From: Pseudomonadota bacterium
GTDB taxonomy: Bacteria; Pseudomonadota; Gammaproteobacteria; Steroidobacterales; Steroidobacteraceae
DNA: 32,961 bases
Assembly: GCA_021787615.1 (NCBI GenBank)
Contig: JAJYLP010000037.1
Location: forward strand, 1 to 32,961
Direction of reading: 5' to 3'
Part shown: positions 22,984 to 31,747 of the stretch, in pieces
Layout: each line of letters begins with the position of its first letter
How positions within the stretch are numbered: the stretch's first letter is position 1
Translations under genes and position numbers: made by a program
The notes under the pieces: model-generated
Databases searched by the model: none
Told to the model about the DNA's origin: nothing
What the model saw: the letters and a program-made list of their open reading frames with translations, nothing else

Positions 22984-25320
22984 TCAGCGCCAGGGCCAGG
23001 GCTTGAGCGCGAAATGCGCCGGCGGGATGTTGCCCGCGAGATAGCGCACGAAGTAATCCCAACGGCGGCGCGTGATGTACGGGGTCGCGTAGCCGTAGCC
23101 GTGGCGCACATTGGGAATCGCGATCATATTGAAGTTTTTGTCGGCCTTGATCAGCGCCTCGACGACGATCTCGGTGTTCTCCGGCGGCACGTTGTCATCG
23201 AGGGTGCCGTAGGTGAGCATCAGATGCCCTTGAAGGTGCGAGGCGAGCAGCTCGTTGGCCTGGTTGTCGTAGTTGGTCTTGCCGTCCGGGTAGCGCACGA
23301 GCAGTCCCTGATACTTCTCTCCCCAGTCGTTCTCGTAGTCGCGGTTGTCCTGATTGCCGCTTTCCGCCCAGCCGACCTTGAAGAAGTGCGGATAGCGGAA
23401 CATCGCATCCGTCGCGGCGTTGCCGCCGCCGGAGTGCCCCCAGATGCCGACACGATTCAGATCGATCCACGGATAACGCTGCGCGAGCTGCTTGATCGCG
23501 GTGACCTGATCGGGCAGGGTGTCATCGCCCATGTCCCCGTACCAGAGGTGATGGAAGCGCGCCGAGCGGTACGGCGTGCCCATGCCGTCGATCGCGACCA
23601 CGATGAAGCCGAGCTCGGCGAGCGACTGATCGTCGTAGTCCGAGGGCTCGAAGCGGAAGGTGAAGATCGAGCCGATCTGCGGACCCGGATAGATGTAATC
23701 GACGATCGGGTATTGCTTGTGCGGATCGAAGTCGGTCGGCTTGAACAGCAGGCCGTACAGGTTGGTCTTGCCGTCGCGCGCCTTGACGACGATCTGCTGC
23801 GGCGGCCGCCAGCCGATGGCGCGCAGGCGCGAGAGGTTCGCCCGGGCCACCGTGGCGAGGATCCGCCCGGTGTTGGCATCGCGCAGCGTTGTCAGGGGCG
23901 CGCGGCGCGGGGTGGAGCAGCTGTCGACGAAATACTTGCCGTCCGGTGACATGCTGATGACGTTGTCGCAGTCCTGCGGGGTCAGCAGTGTCGGTTCGCC
24001 GCCATGCAGGCCGACCTTCCATAACTGCTCGTAGTACGGGTTGACGCCCGGCGTGCGTCCGACCGCACGGAACCAGACGGTGCCCGTCGCACGGTTGACG
24101 TGCAGGACCTGGGTGACATCGCCCTTGCCCGTCGTGATCGGATGCTCGAGCCGTCCGCTCGCGAGACTGTAGAGGTAGAGATTGCCCCAGTTGTTGCGCT
24201 CGCTGTACCACATCACCTGACCGGAGGCAGGCAGGTAGCGCCAGTCGACCGCGCCGATGCCGCTGTGATAGTAGGTCGAGACGCTGTCTTCGAAGACCGT
24301 GCGCACCGCGCCGGTACGTGCATTGGCGATGCGGAACCATTCGTGGTGGCGGTTGCGCGAGGTCGTCACCAGCGCCAGCGTCTTGCTGTGCGGCGCCCAC
24401 TGCAGGTCGTCCCAGTGGCCGTTGTTGTTGCAGCTGAGCTCATCGCAGAGGCTCGAGAGCCGCTGCTGCGGCGGCAGCTGCAGCCGGGTGACCTGGCCAG
24501 AGGCGACATGGATCACCACCGGTTCGATCATGAACACGTGCTGGTCGCCGGGCAGCGGGTATTTCCACTTCTCGAGCTTGGGATGCCCGACGGTGGCGCT
24601 CACCAGATACATCTCGCCCACCTTGCGCTGATCCTGCTGGAAGGTGGCGATCTCGCGCGAGTTCGGCGACCAGTTGAGCACGGGCCGGTTGGAGTGCACC
24701 CAGCCGGCGTTGTGGGTCGCATAGCCGAAATTCTTCACGCCGTTGAAGGTGAGCTGCCTCTCCTTGCCGGTGGCGACCTCGCGCACCCAGAGGTTCCAGT
24801 CGCGGATGAACGCGAGGAGCTTGCCATTGGGAGAGAGAATGCCGGGCTCCTTGCCGCTGCCGGTGGGCTTTGGCCGCGCGCTGCAGTGGCCGGCGCCGCT
24901 GAGGTTGCACTGGAAATGCTTGCCGCGGCGGGTGATCTCGAGCCGGCCGTGCTTGATCCGGATGGCGGTGATGCCGAGCTTGGCCGGATCGACCCGTTTG
25001 CCGAGGGCATTGCCGAGCGCGGCGGCGAGTTTGATCTGATTGAACGCGGCGGCGGCTTTGCCGGTGGCCGCATCCATGATGCGGTAGTGATCGCCGCGCG
25101 CATCGTGGTCGATGAACCAGAAGCGGTCCCCCTTCAGCCAGTGCACCTTCTGGACGTCGTCATCGACGAGCGGCGCCGTGTCATAGGGCATGAACTGCTC
25201 GGCGCGCGCGTAGTCCTGCGTGGTCAACTGCCGGCCGCGGGCGAGCGCGCCGCGGGCCTGGGGCGTGGCCGCGCACGCAAGAAGAACGGTGAGGCAGAGT
25301 CTGCGGGATTGCGGATTCAC
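22984..25320 (-). CDS. S9-family prolyl peptidase (dipeptidyl-peptidase IV-like), secreted
   Basis: This 778-residue serine peptidase has an N-terminal signal peptide (RLCLTVLLACAATPQARGA), a DPP IV-type beta-propeller and a C-terminal alpha/beta-hydrolase domain. The catalytic Ser630 is in WGHSGGGNAA, Asp708 in GTLDDNVPPEN and His740 in NVRHGYG. These positions happen to equal the human DPP4 numbering. It likely removes dipeptides from peptides in the periplasm, feeding a peptide carrier such as the POT protein at 877-2412. GTG 25318-25320 is the start, with GGGGGAA before it. The nucleophile motif differs from the GWSYGG usual in DPP IV. An Asn/Cys-rich insert (CDELSCNNNGHWDD) lies in the propeller. 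The DksA-like gene lies 88 bp upstream in the same direction. Confidence 0.91.
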   Translation of the reverse strand: MNPQSRRLCLTVLLACAATPQARGALARGRQLTTQDYARAEQFMPYDTAPLVDDDVQKVHWLKGDRFWFIDHDARGDHYRIMDAATGKAAAAFNQIKLAAALGNALGKRVDPAKLGITAIRIKHGRLEITRRGKHFQCNLSGAGHCSARPKPTGSGKEPGILSPNGKLLAFIRDWNLWVREVATGKERQLTFNGVKNFGYATHNAGWVHSNRPVLNWSPNSREIATFQQDQRKVGEMYLVSATVGHPKLEKWKYPLPGDQHVFMIEPVVIHVASGQVTRLQLPPQQRLSSLCDELSCNNNGHWDDLQWAPHSKTLALVTTSRNRHHEWFRIANARTGAVRTVFEDSVSTYYHSGIGAVDWRYLPASGQVMWYSERNNWGNLYLYSLASGRLEHPITTGKGDVTQVLHVNRATGTVWFRAVGRTPGVNPYYEQLWKVGLHGGEPTLLTPQDCDNVISMSPDGKYFVDSCSTPRRAPLTTLRDANTGRILATVARANLSRLRAIGWRPPQQIVVKARDGKTNLYGLLFKPTDFDPHKQYPIVDYIYPGPQIGSIFTFRFEPSDYDDQSLAELGFIVVAIDGMGTPYRSARFHHLWYGDMGDDTLPDQVTAIKQLAQRYPWIDLNRVGIWGHSGGGNAATDAMFRYPHFFKVGWAESGNQDNRDYENDWGEKYQGLLVRYPDGKTNYDNQANELLASHLQGHLMLTYGTLDDNVPPENTEIVVEALIKADKNFNMIAIPNVRHGYGYATPYITRRRWDYFVRYLAGNIPPAHFALKPWPWR

Positions 25321-25408
25321 GGTTCCCCCGATCGCTGTCCTGGTGGCCTTGCGGCGGCCGAGGCGCGCAGGTTACGCCACAGGTGGGGGGAGGGAAACCC
25401 CGGCCGGA

Positions 25409-25675
25409 TCAGCGCAGTTGGCTGTCCTTGCTGCCGCGGCGGTTGTAGCCGCTGAAGGCCGCATCTTGCTCATCGGAGCGCCGCTGACAGTCGAGGCACA
25501 GCCGCACCCCCGGGACGGCTCGCTGCCGTTCAGGCGGAATCGGTTCGCCGCATTCAGCGCAGTGCGCGCGCGCCGGGCCCTGGGGCAGGCGGCTCTGGGC
25601 CCGCCGGATACCGTCGGTCACCGTCGCATCGATCTGCTCCTGCACCGCGCCGTCGCCGGCCCAGCCGGTGGCCAT
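25409..25675 (-). CDS. small DksA/TraR-type C4 zinc-finger protein
   Basis: This 88-residue protein has the compact TraR/DksA zinc finger: Cys39-x2-Cys42 (CAECGEPIPPERQRA) and Cys60-x2-Cys63 (CLDCQ). It is similar in size and motif to E. coli YbiI. Proteins of this type may bind RNA polymerase through the secondary channel, but short forms lack the long coiled coil of DksA, so that role is unproved here. ATG 25673-25675 has AGGAG upstream. It is divergent from the marR operon and lies upstream of the S9 peptidase on the same strand. Confidence 0.88.
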   Translation of the reverse strand: MATGWAGDGAVQEQIDATVTDGIRRAQSRLPQGPARAHCAECGEPIPPERQRAVPGVRLCLDCQRRSDEQDAAFSGYNRRGSKDSQLR

Positions 25676-25752
25676 GCTCGAGAACTCCTGGAACGTGGAT
25701 CAAGGCCGCTCATTTTACCCGTTGCGGCACACGGCAGCGCATTCTGGCGCGC

Positions 25753-25796
25753 TTGCCGGATATAATATCAATTGATATAATTAAATAATATATTAT
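25753..25796 (+). promoter_or_regulatory. sigma-70 promoter with two overlapping palindromic operators (marR-emrAB operon)
   Basis: TTGCCG (25753-25758), a 17-bp spacer and a perfect TATAAT (25776-25781) make a strong sigma-70 promoter. A perfect 14-bp palindrome, ATATCAATTGATAT (25765-25778), overlaps the spacer and -10. A perfect 12-bp palindrome, ATAATATATTAT (25785-25796), covers the predicted transcription start near 25788. The sequence is extremely AT-rich in a GC-rich genome. The first palindrome has the size and symmetry of MarR-family sites, so autorepression by the adjacent regulator is the likely purpose. Confidence 0.8.
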
Positions 25797-25806
25797 CTCT
25801 AAGATT

Positions 25807-26304
25807 ATGAGTACGGATCGCTTCCGCCAGCTGGGATTCCTGTTCAAGGACGTCAGCCGCCGCTACACGCACCGCTTCGAGGAGCGCGCGCAGCGGCTTG
25901 CGCTCACCCTGCCGCAGTGCCGGGCGCTGATTCGCCTGCAGAGCAACGAGGGTGTCAGCCAGAAGCGGCTCGCCGAACTCGCCGACGTCGATCCGATGAC
26001 GCTGGTGCGCATTCTCGATCGCATGGAGGCCGACGGCTGGGTGCAGCGGCGCTTCGATCCGGCCGACAGGCGTGCGCACACGCTGTGGCTCACGGCCGCG
26101 GCGGCGCCGGTGCTCGAGCAGATCTGGCAGCTCATTGCCGAGACGCGCGCCGAGATGCTTCAGGGGCTCTCGAGCGATGAGCGCACGGTGCTGGTGACGC
26201 TGCTCGAGCGGGTGCACGCGAATCTGACTGCCTTACCGCCGCTGCCGGCCGAACACGCTCCCGCGTCCGACCTCGGGCGCAGGTCCACGAGGTCCACCCG
26301 ATGA
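25807..26304 (+). CDS. MarR-family transcriptional regulator
   Basis: This 165-residue winged-helix repressor has its recognition region at GVSQKRLAELADVDPMTLVR followed by ILDRMEADGWVQRRFDPADR, with RRAHTLWLT after it; the DPADRRAH wing is typical of MarR proteins. It would dimerise and bind the palindromes just upstream, releasing them when it binds a small (often phenolic or drug) ligand. ATG 25807 lies right after the operator, so the leader is very short (about 20 nt). Its stop overlaps the emrA-like gene by 4 bp, making an emrR-emrA-emrB-like order. The C-terminal tail is Arg/Ser/Thr-rich and of unclear use. Confidence 0.93.
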   Translation: MSTDRFRQLGFLFKDVSRRYTHRFEERAQRLALTLPQCRALIRLQSNEGVSQKRLAELADVDPMTLVRILDRMEADGWVQRRFDPADRRAHTLWLTAAAAPVLEQIWQLIAETRAEMLQGLSSDERTVLVTLLERVHANLTALPPLPAEHAPASDLGRRSTRSTR

Positions 26305-27389
26305 ATGATTCCGGGCACGACGCCGAATCCGCGCGCGTCTCGTCCCCCGCGGCCCGTCCGTGGCGCGAACGGCTGCGCCGTCCGTTGCTGTGGGGCGGGC
26401 CCATCCTCATGGTCGTCGGTGCGCTCTATTTCTATCTGACCAGCGGCCGCTATCAGTCGACCGAGGACGCGTATCTGCGCGCCGCGCAGCTGCAGATCAG
26501 CGCGGATGTCTCCGGTCGGGTCACACAGGTCGACGTGCACGACAACGAGCCGGTGCGCCAGGGCCAGGTCCTCTTTCGCCTCGATCCGCGCCGCCTGCGC
26601 ATCGCTGTCGCCGCGGCACGCGCGGGGTTGGCCGCCGCACGGCTTGCCATCGAGTCGCTCAAGGCCGATTACCGGGCCGACATCGCGGCGCTGCACTCGG
26701 CGCAAAGCCAGGAGGCTTATGCGGCGCGGGAATTGCGCCGCCAGCAGCGGCTGCTCGCGATCGGGGTGTCGTCGCGGTCGCAGCTCGATCGGGCGCGGCT
26801 CGCCTCGCAGCAGGCGCGCGCGGGTGTGGCGGCCTCCCGGCAACAGATCCAGGCGGTGCTCGCCCGGCTCGGCGGCAATCCTGACATTCCGGTGCGGGAG
26901 CATCCGCAGGTCGCCGCCGCGCAGGCGGCGCTCGATCATGCACTGCTCGAGCTCTCCTACGCCACCATCCGCGCGCCCACCGACGGCATCGTGACGAAGG
27001 TGGAGCATCTGCAGGTGGGCGCTTATCTGCCGCTTGCCACGCCGGCCTTCGTGCTGGTCTCGACCCGCGACGTATGGGTCGAAGCGGACTTCAAGGAGAA
27101 CCAGCTCGCCAACATCCGGCCGGGCGAGAGCGCCACGGTCAGCATCGATGCCTATCCGGATCAGACCTTTCACGCCGTGGTCGCGAGCATCACGCCGGGC
27201 ACGGGCGCGCAGTTCTCGATCCTGCCGCCGCAGAACGCGACCGGCAATTGGGTGAAGGTAGTGCAACGTGTCGGCGTACGCCTGCACCTTGCCGGCACTT
27301 TGCCGCCGCTCCGCTCCGGCCTCAGCGCCACGGTGACCGTCGACACCCAATCCCGGCGGGCGGCCACCGCGGGCGGCGGCACGGGCTAA
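26301..27389 (+). CDS. emrA: EmrA/HlyD-family membrane fusion protein of a multidrug pump
   Basis: This 362-residue periplasmic adaptor links the inner-membrane MFS pump to the outer-membrane channel. It has one N-terminal membrane anchor (LLWGGPILMVVGALYFYL). The lipoyl-type segment follows as STEDAYLRAAQLQISADVSG and RVTQVDVHDNEPVRQGQVLF. Next come a coiled-coil hairpin (about residues 90-200), a beta-barrel (PTDGIVTKVEHLQVGAYL) and the C-terminal DVWVEADFKENQLANIRPGE. Start ATG 26301 overlaps the marR stop, with GAGGT upstream. The next gene begins 28 bp on. Substrate specificity is unknown. Confidence 0.92.
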   Translation: MNDSGHDAESARVSSPAARPWRERLRRPLLWGGPILMVVGALYFYLTSGRYQSTEDAYLRAAQLQISADVSGRVTQVDVHDNEPVRQGQVLFRLDPRRLRIAVAAARAGLAAARLAIESLKADYRADIAALHSAQSQEAYAARELRRQQRLLAIGVSSRSQLDRARLASQQARAGVAASRQQIQAVLARLGGNPDIPVREHPQVAAAQAALDHALLELSYATIRAPTDGIVTKVEHLQVGAYLPLATPAFVLVSTRDVWVEADFKENQLANIRPGESATVSIDAYPDQTFHAVVASITPGTGAQFSILPPQNATGNWVKVVQRVGVRLHLAGTLPPLRSGLSATVTVDTQSRRAATAGGGTG

Positions 27390-27417
27390 GCGGCGCAGGC
27401 CGGCCACTGGCGGACCC

Positions 27418-28923
27418 ATGGACCCGTTACACGCCCATCGCGTGCCGATCACCATCGCGGTGACGCTCGCGACCGTGCTGCAGGCGGTCGACATGACGAT
27501 CGCCAATGTCGCCCTGCCGCACATCGGCGGCACCATGTCCGCGACCCTCGAGCAGATGGACTGGGTGCTCACCTCGTACATCGTCGCCGCGGCGATCATG
27601 ACGCCGCTGTCCGGCTGGCTCGCAGGCCGCTTCGGCCGCAAGCGCGTGCTGCTGCTGTCGGTGATCGGCTTCACGGTGAGCTCGATGCTCTGCGGCCTAG
27701 CCCAGTCGATCGATCAGATTGTCGTGTTCCGGCTGCTGCAGGGCGCCTCAGGGGCCGGGCTGGTGCCTCTGTCGCAGGCGGTGCTGCTCGACATCAATCC
27801 GCCGGAGCGGCACGGCCGCGCCATGGCGCTGTGGGGGCAGGGCGTCGTGCTCGGGCCGATGCTGGCGCCGGTGCTTGGCGGCTGGCTCACCGACAATTAC
27901 AGCTGGCGCTGGGTGTTCTACATCAATGTGCCGTTCGGCGTGCTGGCAGCCATCGGCCTGATGATCTACCTGCGCGAGACCGAGCCGCGCAAGAGCTCGT
28001 TCGATTTTCTCGGCTTCGGCGCCCTCAGCATCGCGCTCGGCGCGTTGCAGGTGCTGCTTGACCGCGGGGAACTCAAGGACTGGTTCGCCTCGCCGGAGAT
28101 CTGGATCGAGATGGGGGTGATGGCGGCGGCCTTTTGGGTGTTCATCGTGCACACGCTGACGGCACGCGAGCCGTTCGTGAGCCCGGTGCTGTTCCGTGAC
28201 CGCAATTTCACAATCGGCAACCTTTTGATCTTCGTGGTCGGCGTGGTGCTGTTCGCGACGCTGGCGCTGCTGCCGCCGCTGCTGGAGGACCTGCTCGGCT
28301 ATCCGGTCACCACGGCGGGTATCGCCATGGCGCCGCGCGGCTTCGGCAGTTTCGTCGCGATGACGATCGCCGGGCGGCTGATCGGGCGGGTCGATGCGCG
28401 CGCCCTGATCGGCGCGGGCCTCGGCACGACCGCGCTGTCGCTGCTGCTGATGTGCTCGTACTCGACGCAGATGCCGCAGGGGTTGATCTGGTCGACGACC
28501 TTCCTGCAGGGTCTGGGAACCGGGTTCGCCTACGTCACGCTGACCACCGTGACCTTCTCCACGCTCGGCGTGCAGTACCGCTCCGAGGGCACCTCGATGT
28601 TCAATCTGCTGCGCAACATCGGCAGCAGCATCGGGATCGCCGCCACCAGCGCGCTGCTGACGCACAACACCCAGGTGATGCACGAGCGACTGGCCTCGCA
28701 CATCGTGCCCTACGGCGGGCAGATCCAGCTGCACGCACCATTCAGTTTCACCTCGCTGGCGGGTCTGGCAGCGCTGAACGAGGCCGTGACGCGACAGGCG
28801 CGCATGATCGCCTACAACGATGATTTCAAACTGATGTTCCTGCTGACTCTGTCGCTGTTGCCGCTGCTGCTGTTGCTGCGGCCGCGCCGCACGCGCAGCG
28901 AAGAGCCGGTGGTGATGGAGTAA
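27418..28923 (+). CDS. emrB: EmrB/QacA-type MFS multidrug transporter (DHA2, 14 TM)
   Basis: This 501-residue drug/proton antiporter has about 14 hydrophobic helices. Family marks are LATVLQAVDMTIANVALPHI in TM1, MDWVLTSYIVAAAIMTPLSG, then WLAGRFGRKRVLL (motif A). GPMLAPVLGGWLTDNYSWRW, followed by VFYINVPFG, is motif C, typical of exporters. It would expel hydrophobic or phenolic toxic compounds through the EmrA-type adaptor and the outer-membrane lipoprotein encoded next. Start ATG 27418 lies 28 bp after emrA; the stop is 4 bp before the outer-membrane factor gene. Confidence 0.94.
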   Translation: MDPLHAHRVPITIAVTLATVLQAVDMTIANVALPHIGGTMSATLEQMDWVLTSYIVAAAIMTPLSGWLAGRFGRKRVLLLSVIGFTVSSMLCGLAQSIDQIVVFRLLQGASGAGLVPLSQAVLLDINPPERHGRAMALWGQGVVLGPMLAPVLGGWLTDNYSWRWVFYINVPFGVLAAIGLMIYLRETEPRKSSFDFLGFGALSIALGALQVLLDRGELKDWFASPEIWIEMGVMAAAFWVFIVHTLTAREPFVSPVLFRDRNFTIGNLLIFVVGVVLFATLALLPPLLEDLLGYPVTTAGIAMAPRGFGSFVAMTIAGRLIGRVDARALIGAGLGTTALSLLLMCSYSTQMPQGLIWSTTFLQGLGTGFAYVTLTTVTFSTLGVQYRSEGTSMFNLLRNIGSSIGIAATSALLTHNTQVMHERLASHIVPYGGQIQLHAPFSFTSLAGLAALNEAVTRQARMIAYNDDFKLMFLLTLSLLPLLLLLRPRRTRSEEPVVME

Positions 28924-28927
28924 GGTG

Positions 28928-30424
28928 ATGATGCGCGCCCGAAATCCCTCCCGTTGGCGGCGGTGCACGATCGGCCTGACGGCACTGGCGCTCGGCGGCT
29001 GCGCGGTGGGCCCGACGTTCCACCGCCCGCCGCTCGCCCCGCAAGGGCATTACCGCCCGCCCGATGAGCGGGTGAGGGGCGAGCACGCGGCGCCGGCGCG
29101 TTACCGCCAGCGCGTGCTGCCCGGGGGCGGCCCGAGCGGGCCGTGGTGGGGGCTGTTTCAATCGCCCCAGCTCGACGCCCTGGTGCGCCAGGCGCTCGCC
29201 GACAATCACGATGTGGCGGCCGCGCAGGCGGCGCTGGCGCGCTCGCGCGAGCTGGTGACGGTGGGCGGCGCGGCGCGCGACCCGCAGATCGGCTTCAACG
29301 CCGGAACCGGGCGTGAGAAGTATGGCGCCGAGTTCCTCGGCCCAAATGCCTTCGCGCCGTTCAGTTACGTCGCCGCCGGCGTGAGCGTCGCCTACCAGCT
29401 CGATTACATCGGCCGGACGCGCCGCACGCTCGAGCAGTCCCGGGCGCTCGTGCAGTATCAGCGCAGCGAGCTTGCCGCCACGCGCCTCGTCCTCACCGGG
29501 GAAGTGGCGTCCCAGGCGGTCATGATCGCCACGACGCGCGCCGAGATCCGTGCCGTGCGCGGACTGCTCAGGGAGGACCGCGCGAACGTGAAGCTGGTGC
29601 GCGGCGCGGTCGCGGCCGGTTCCGAGCCGCGCCTCGATGTGCTCACCGCGCAGACGCAGCTGGCCAGCGACGAGACTCTGCTGCCGCCGCTTTATCAGAG
29701 ACTCACCACGGCGCGCCATGCCCTGGCGGTGCTGCTCGGGCGCACTCCCGCATCCTGGCGTGCGCCGGACCCTGCACTGAAGGATCTGACGCTCCCGGCG
29801 AGCGTGCCGGTCAGCGTCCCTTCGCAGTTGCTGAAGCGCCGTCCCGACATTCTGGCGGCCGAAGCTCAGCTGCGCGCGGCGACCGCCGCGGTGGGCGTGG
29901 CGACGGCCAACCTGTATCCCCAGATCAACCTCAGCGGCACGCTCAGCCAGGAGGCGCTGCGGCCCGCGCATCTGTTCGATGCGAGCTCGCTCGCCTGGTC
30001 GCTGATCGCGGGCGTGACCGCACCGTTGTTCGACGGCGGGACGCTGCACGCCGAGCGGCGCGCGGCGCTCGATGTGCTGCATGAGCGGGCTGATCTGTAT
30101 CAGCAGGTGGTGGTCAGCGCCTTCGGGCAGGTTGCCGATGCGCTCGATGCGCTGCGCCACGACGCCGAGCTGCGCGCCGCCCAGGCGCGTGCGCTCGAGC
30201 TCTCGCGCCACCGCTTGACGCTCGAGCGCGCCAGCTACCGCGCCGGCAACAGCGGCCTGCTGCCGGTCCTCGATGCCCAGCGCCAGCGCGAGCGGGCGCA
30301 ACTGGGCCTGATCGGCGCGACGCAGCGGCAGTACCTGGACACCATCCGGCTGCTGCTCGCCGCCGGCGGGCGAGTGGGCCCGGCCGGCCGCGCCCGCCCC
30401 GAGGCTGCAGCCTCACACACCTGA
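28928..30424 (+). CDS. NodT/OprM-type outer-membrane efflux lipoprotein
   Basis: This 498-residue TolC-like channel completes the tripartite pump. A lipoprotein signal peptide ends in LGGC with Cys25 as the predicted lipidated residue. The conserved GPTFHRPP follows at once, as in OprM/NodT proteins. WWGLFQSPQLDALVRQALAD marks the first helical repeat, and LKRRPDILAAEAQLRAATAA the second. LFDGGTLHAERRAA and the late LERASYRAGNSGLLPVLDAQ, followed by RQRERAQL, are also typical. ATG 28928 (or 28931) has GGAGTAAGG upstream, overlapping the emrB stop region. The final 12 bp overlap the end of the convergent SPOR lipoprotein gene. Confidence 0.93.
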   Translation: MMRARNPSRWRRCTIGLTALALGGCAVGPTFHRPPLAPQGHYRPPDERVRGEHAAPARYRQRVLPGGGPSGPWWGLFQSPQLDALVRQALADNHDVAAAQAALARSRELVTVGGAARDPQIGFNAGTGREKYGAEFLGPNAFAPFSYVAAGVSVAYQLDYIGRTRRTLEQSRALVQYQRSELAATRLVLTGEVASQAVMIATTRAEIRAVRGLLREDRANVKLVRGAVAAGSEPRLDVLTAQTQLASDETLLPPLYQRLTTARHALAVLLGRTPASWRAPDPALKDLTLPASVPVSVPSQLLKRRPDILAAEAQLRAATAAVGVATANLYPQINLSGTLSQEALRPAHLFDASSLAWSLIAGVTAPLFDGGTLHAERRAALDVLHERADLYQQVVVSAFGQVADALDALRHDAELRAAQARALELSRHRLTLERASYRAGNSGLLPVLDAQRQRERAQLGLIGATQRQYLDTIRLLLAAGGRVGPAGRARPEAAASHT

Positions 30425-31120
30425 GAGGGAGAGCCCTCCGGCCTGCGCCTGAATCTTGACCACCGAGCAGCTCTGGCGCGCCCGGCGCAGCTGGGTGCAC
30501 GCGGCGAGCGCCGCGGCGTGGCTCATCTGCTGTGAGCGCAGCGTGGTGAGCTTCTCCGCGCCCGATGGGGGCACCACGCTCACCTCGGTGAGCAGGCTCG
30601 CGAAGCGCGCTTTCAGCCGCTTGGCGGCCGCATTGGCGGCGCTCGCCGAGCGGTAGCGGCCGAGCTCGACCTGATAGCCGGCGAGCTTGTCGATCGCCGC
30701 CTGCGCCTGCGGCGCCTGCGTGGCGTTCGGGAACTTGCTCACGAACGCCTCGTAGGCCGCCGCCGTCCCGGCGGCCTTGGCGCTCTGCCAGGCGCTCGAT
30801 TGCTTCAAGCGGGTGAGCCGGCCCTGCGCCTCGGCCGTGTACGCGCCGTTCGGATACTGGGACAGGTACTGCCGGTAGGACGGCTCGGTGTCGGCGCTCT
30901 TGGCCGCCTCCCAGGCCTGCTTGTCCTGCAGCGACTCGATGCGGTTGCGCGCCTGCTGCACGCGCGGGTCGTCGGGATGGTGCCGGATGAAGCTGCGGTA
31001 GGCGGCGACCGTGCCCCGGGCGGATGCCGTCCGCCAGTCGCTATTCGGCGAGCTGCAGGCGGCCAGCGCGCCGGCGGCGAGCAGGCAGAGGGCGAACGGG
31101 ACAACGGAAGGCTTTCTCAC
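30413..31120 (-). CDS. SPOR-domain lipoprotein with TPR-like repeats
   Basis: This 235-residue envelope protein has a lipoprotein signal peptide (FALCLLAAGALAAC, lipidated Cys22). Three short helical repeats follow (for example AYRSFIRHHPDDPRVQQARN, SYRQYLSQYPNGAYTAEAQG and AYEAFVSKFPNATQAPQAQA), reminiscent of tol-pal-type TPRs. A C-terminal SPOR domain starts at YQVELGRYRSASAANAAAKR. SPOR domains bind denuded peptidoglycan, often at the division site, so a cell-wall scaffold role is likely. Its 3' end overlaps the efflux lipoprotein gene by 12 bp (tail to tail). A lipoprotein with repeats plus SPOR is a somewhat uncommon combination. Confidence 0.87.
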   Translation of the reverse strand: MRKPSVVPFALCLLAAGALAACSSPNSDWRTASARGTVAAYRSFIRHHPDDPRVQQARNRIESLQDKQAWEAAKSADTEPSYRQYLSQYPNGAYTAEAQGRLTRLKQSSAWQSAKAAGTAAAYEAFVSKFPNATQAPQAQAAIDKLAGYQVELGRYRSASAANAAAKRLKARFASLLTEVSVVPPSGAEKLTTLRSQQMSHAAALAACTQLRRARQSCSVVKIQAQAGGLSLSGV

Positions 31121-31149
31121 GGCACACCCCGGGCGGACTGATCGAGTCC

Positions 31150-31747
31150 TTAAGCTACCCCAGGGGCCGCAAATCTTCCAGGCACGGCAACGCTCGCGCT
31201 GCGCTCATCGGCACCAGGCGGCCGAGGAGGGGCGTCGGCCGCCCGGCTCGGGCCAGTGCTGGGGCTCTTGCGCAGCCTCTCGACGTCGTAGCCCATGGCG
31301 GCCACGCGGGCCACCATCGCCTCATAGTCATGGTGCGAGATGTGCGGCGTGCGCGCCATCAGCCAGACCTGATCGCGCGCATCGCGCGCCACGATGACCG
31401 GGCTGTCATCCGGCGCGAGCCCGGCAACGATGTATTGCAGGCGCAGCAGCCAGTAAAGGTGCACGTGCCATTCGGCGTTGCCGCTGTGCGCCACCACGGT
31501 GGCGCTCGAGTGCACGGTCCGCAACCGGGCGGTGAAGCTGCCGCGCCGGAAACGCAATACGGTACAGATCGACCCGTCGGGCTCGAGCCGATACGTCTCG
31601 ACCGGATTGTAGTCATCGCGCTCGATGCGGGTCGGAATCGCGGCGATCACGTACCAACGGCCCACGTAGCGCGCCAACTCGACGTGCGCGGCCGGCGGGC
31701 AGCCCGAGCGCGCCGAGCAGTGCAACGGCCGTGTGCGCGGCCCTCAT
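31150..31747 (-). pseudogene. lipocalin-family (Blc-like) protein, broken by an apparent +1 frameshift
   Basis: Minus-strand ATG 31747-31745 (AGGAG upstream) gives a good signal peptide, MRAAHTAVALLGALGLP, but then runs into a different frame from the mature lipocalin. That frame carries VELARYVGRWYVIAAIPTRI (the GxW lipocalin motif), NPVETYRL, HLYWLLRLQYIVAGL and the C-terminal RTPHISHHDYEAM. Removing one base in the CCCGCC tract at 31691-31700 joins the two into an intact 198-residue periplasmic lipocalin. Blc-type lipocalins bind lipids or fatty acids. The ATG overlaps the stop of the restored upstream gene by 4 bp (ATGA), which supports this original frame. The tail beyond about residue 165 is Pro/Arg-rich. 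It may be a sequencing error or true decay. Confidence 0.82.
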
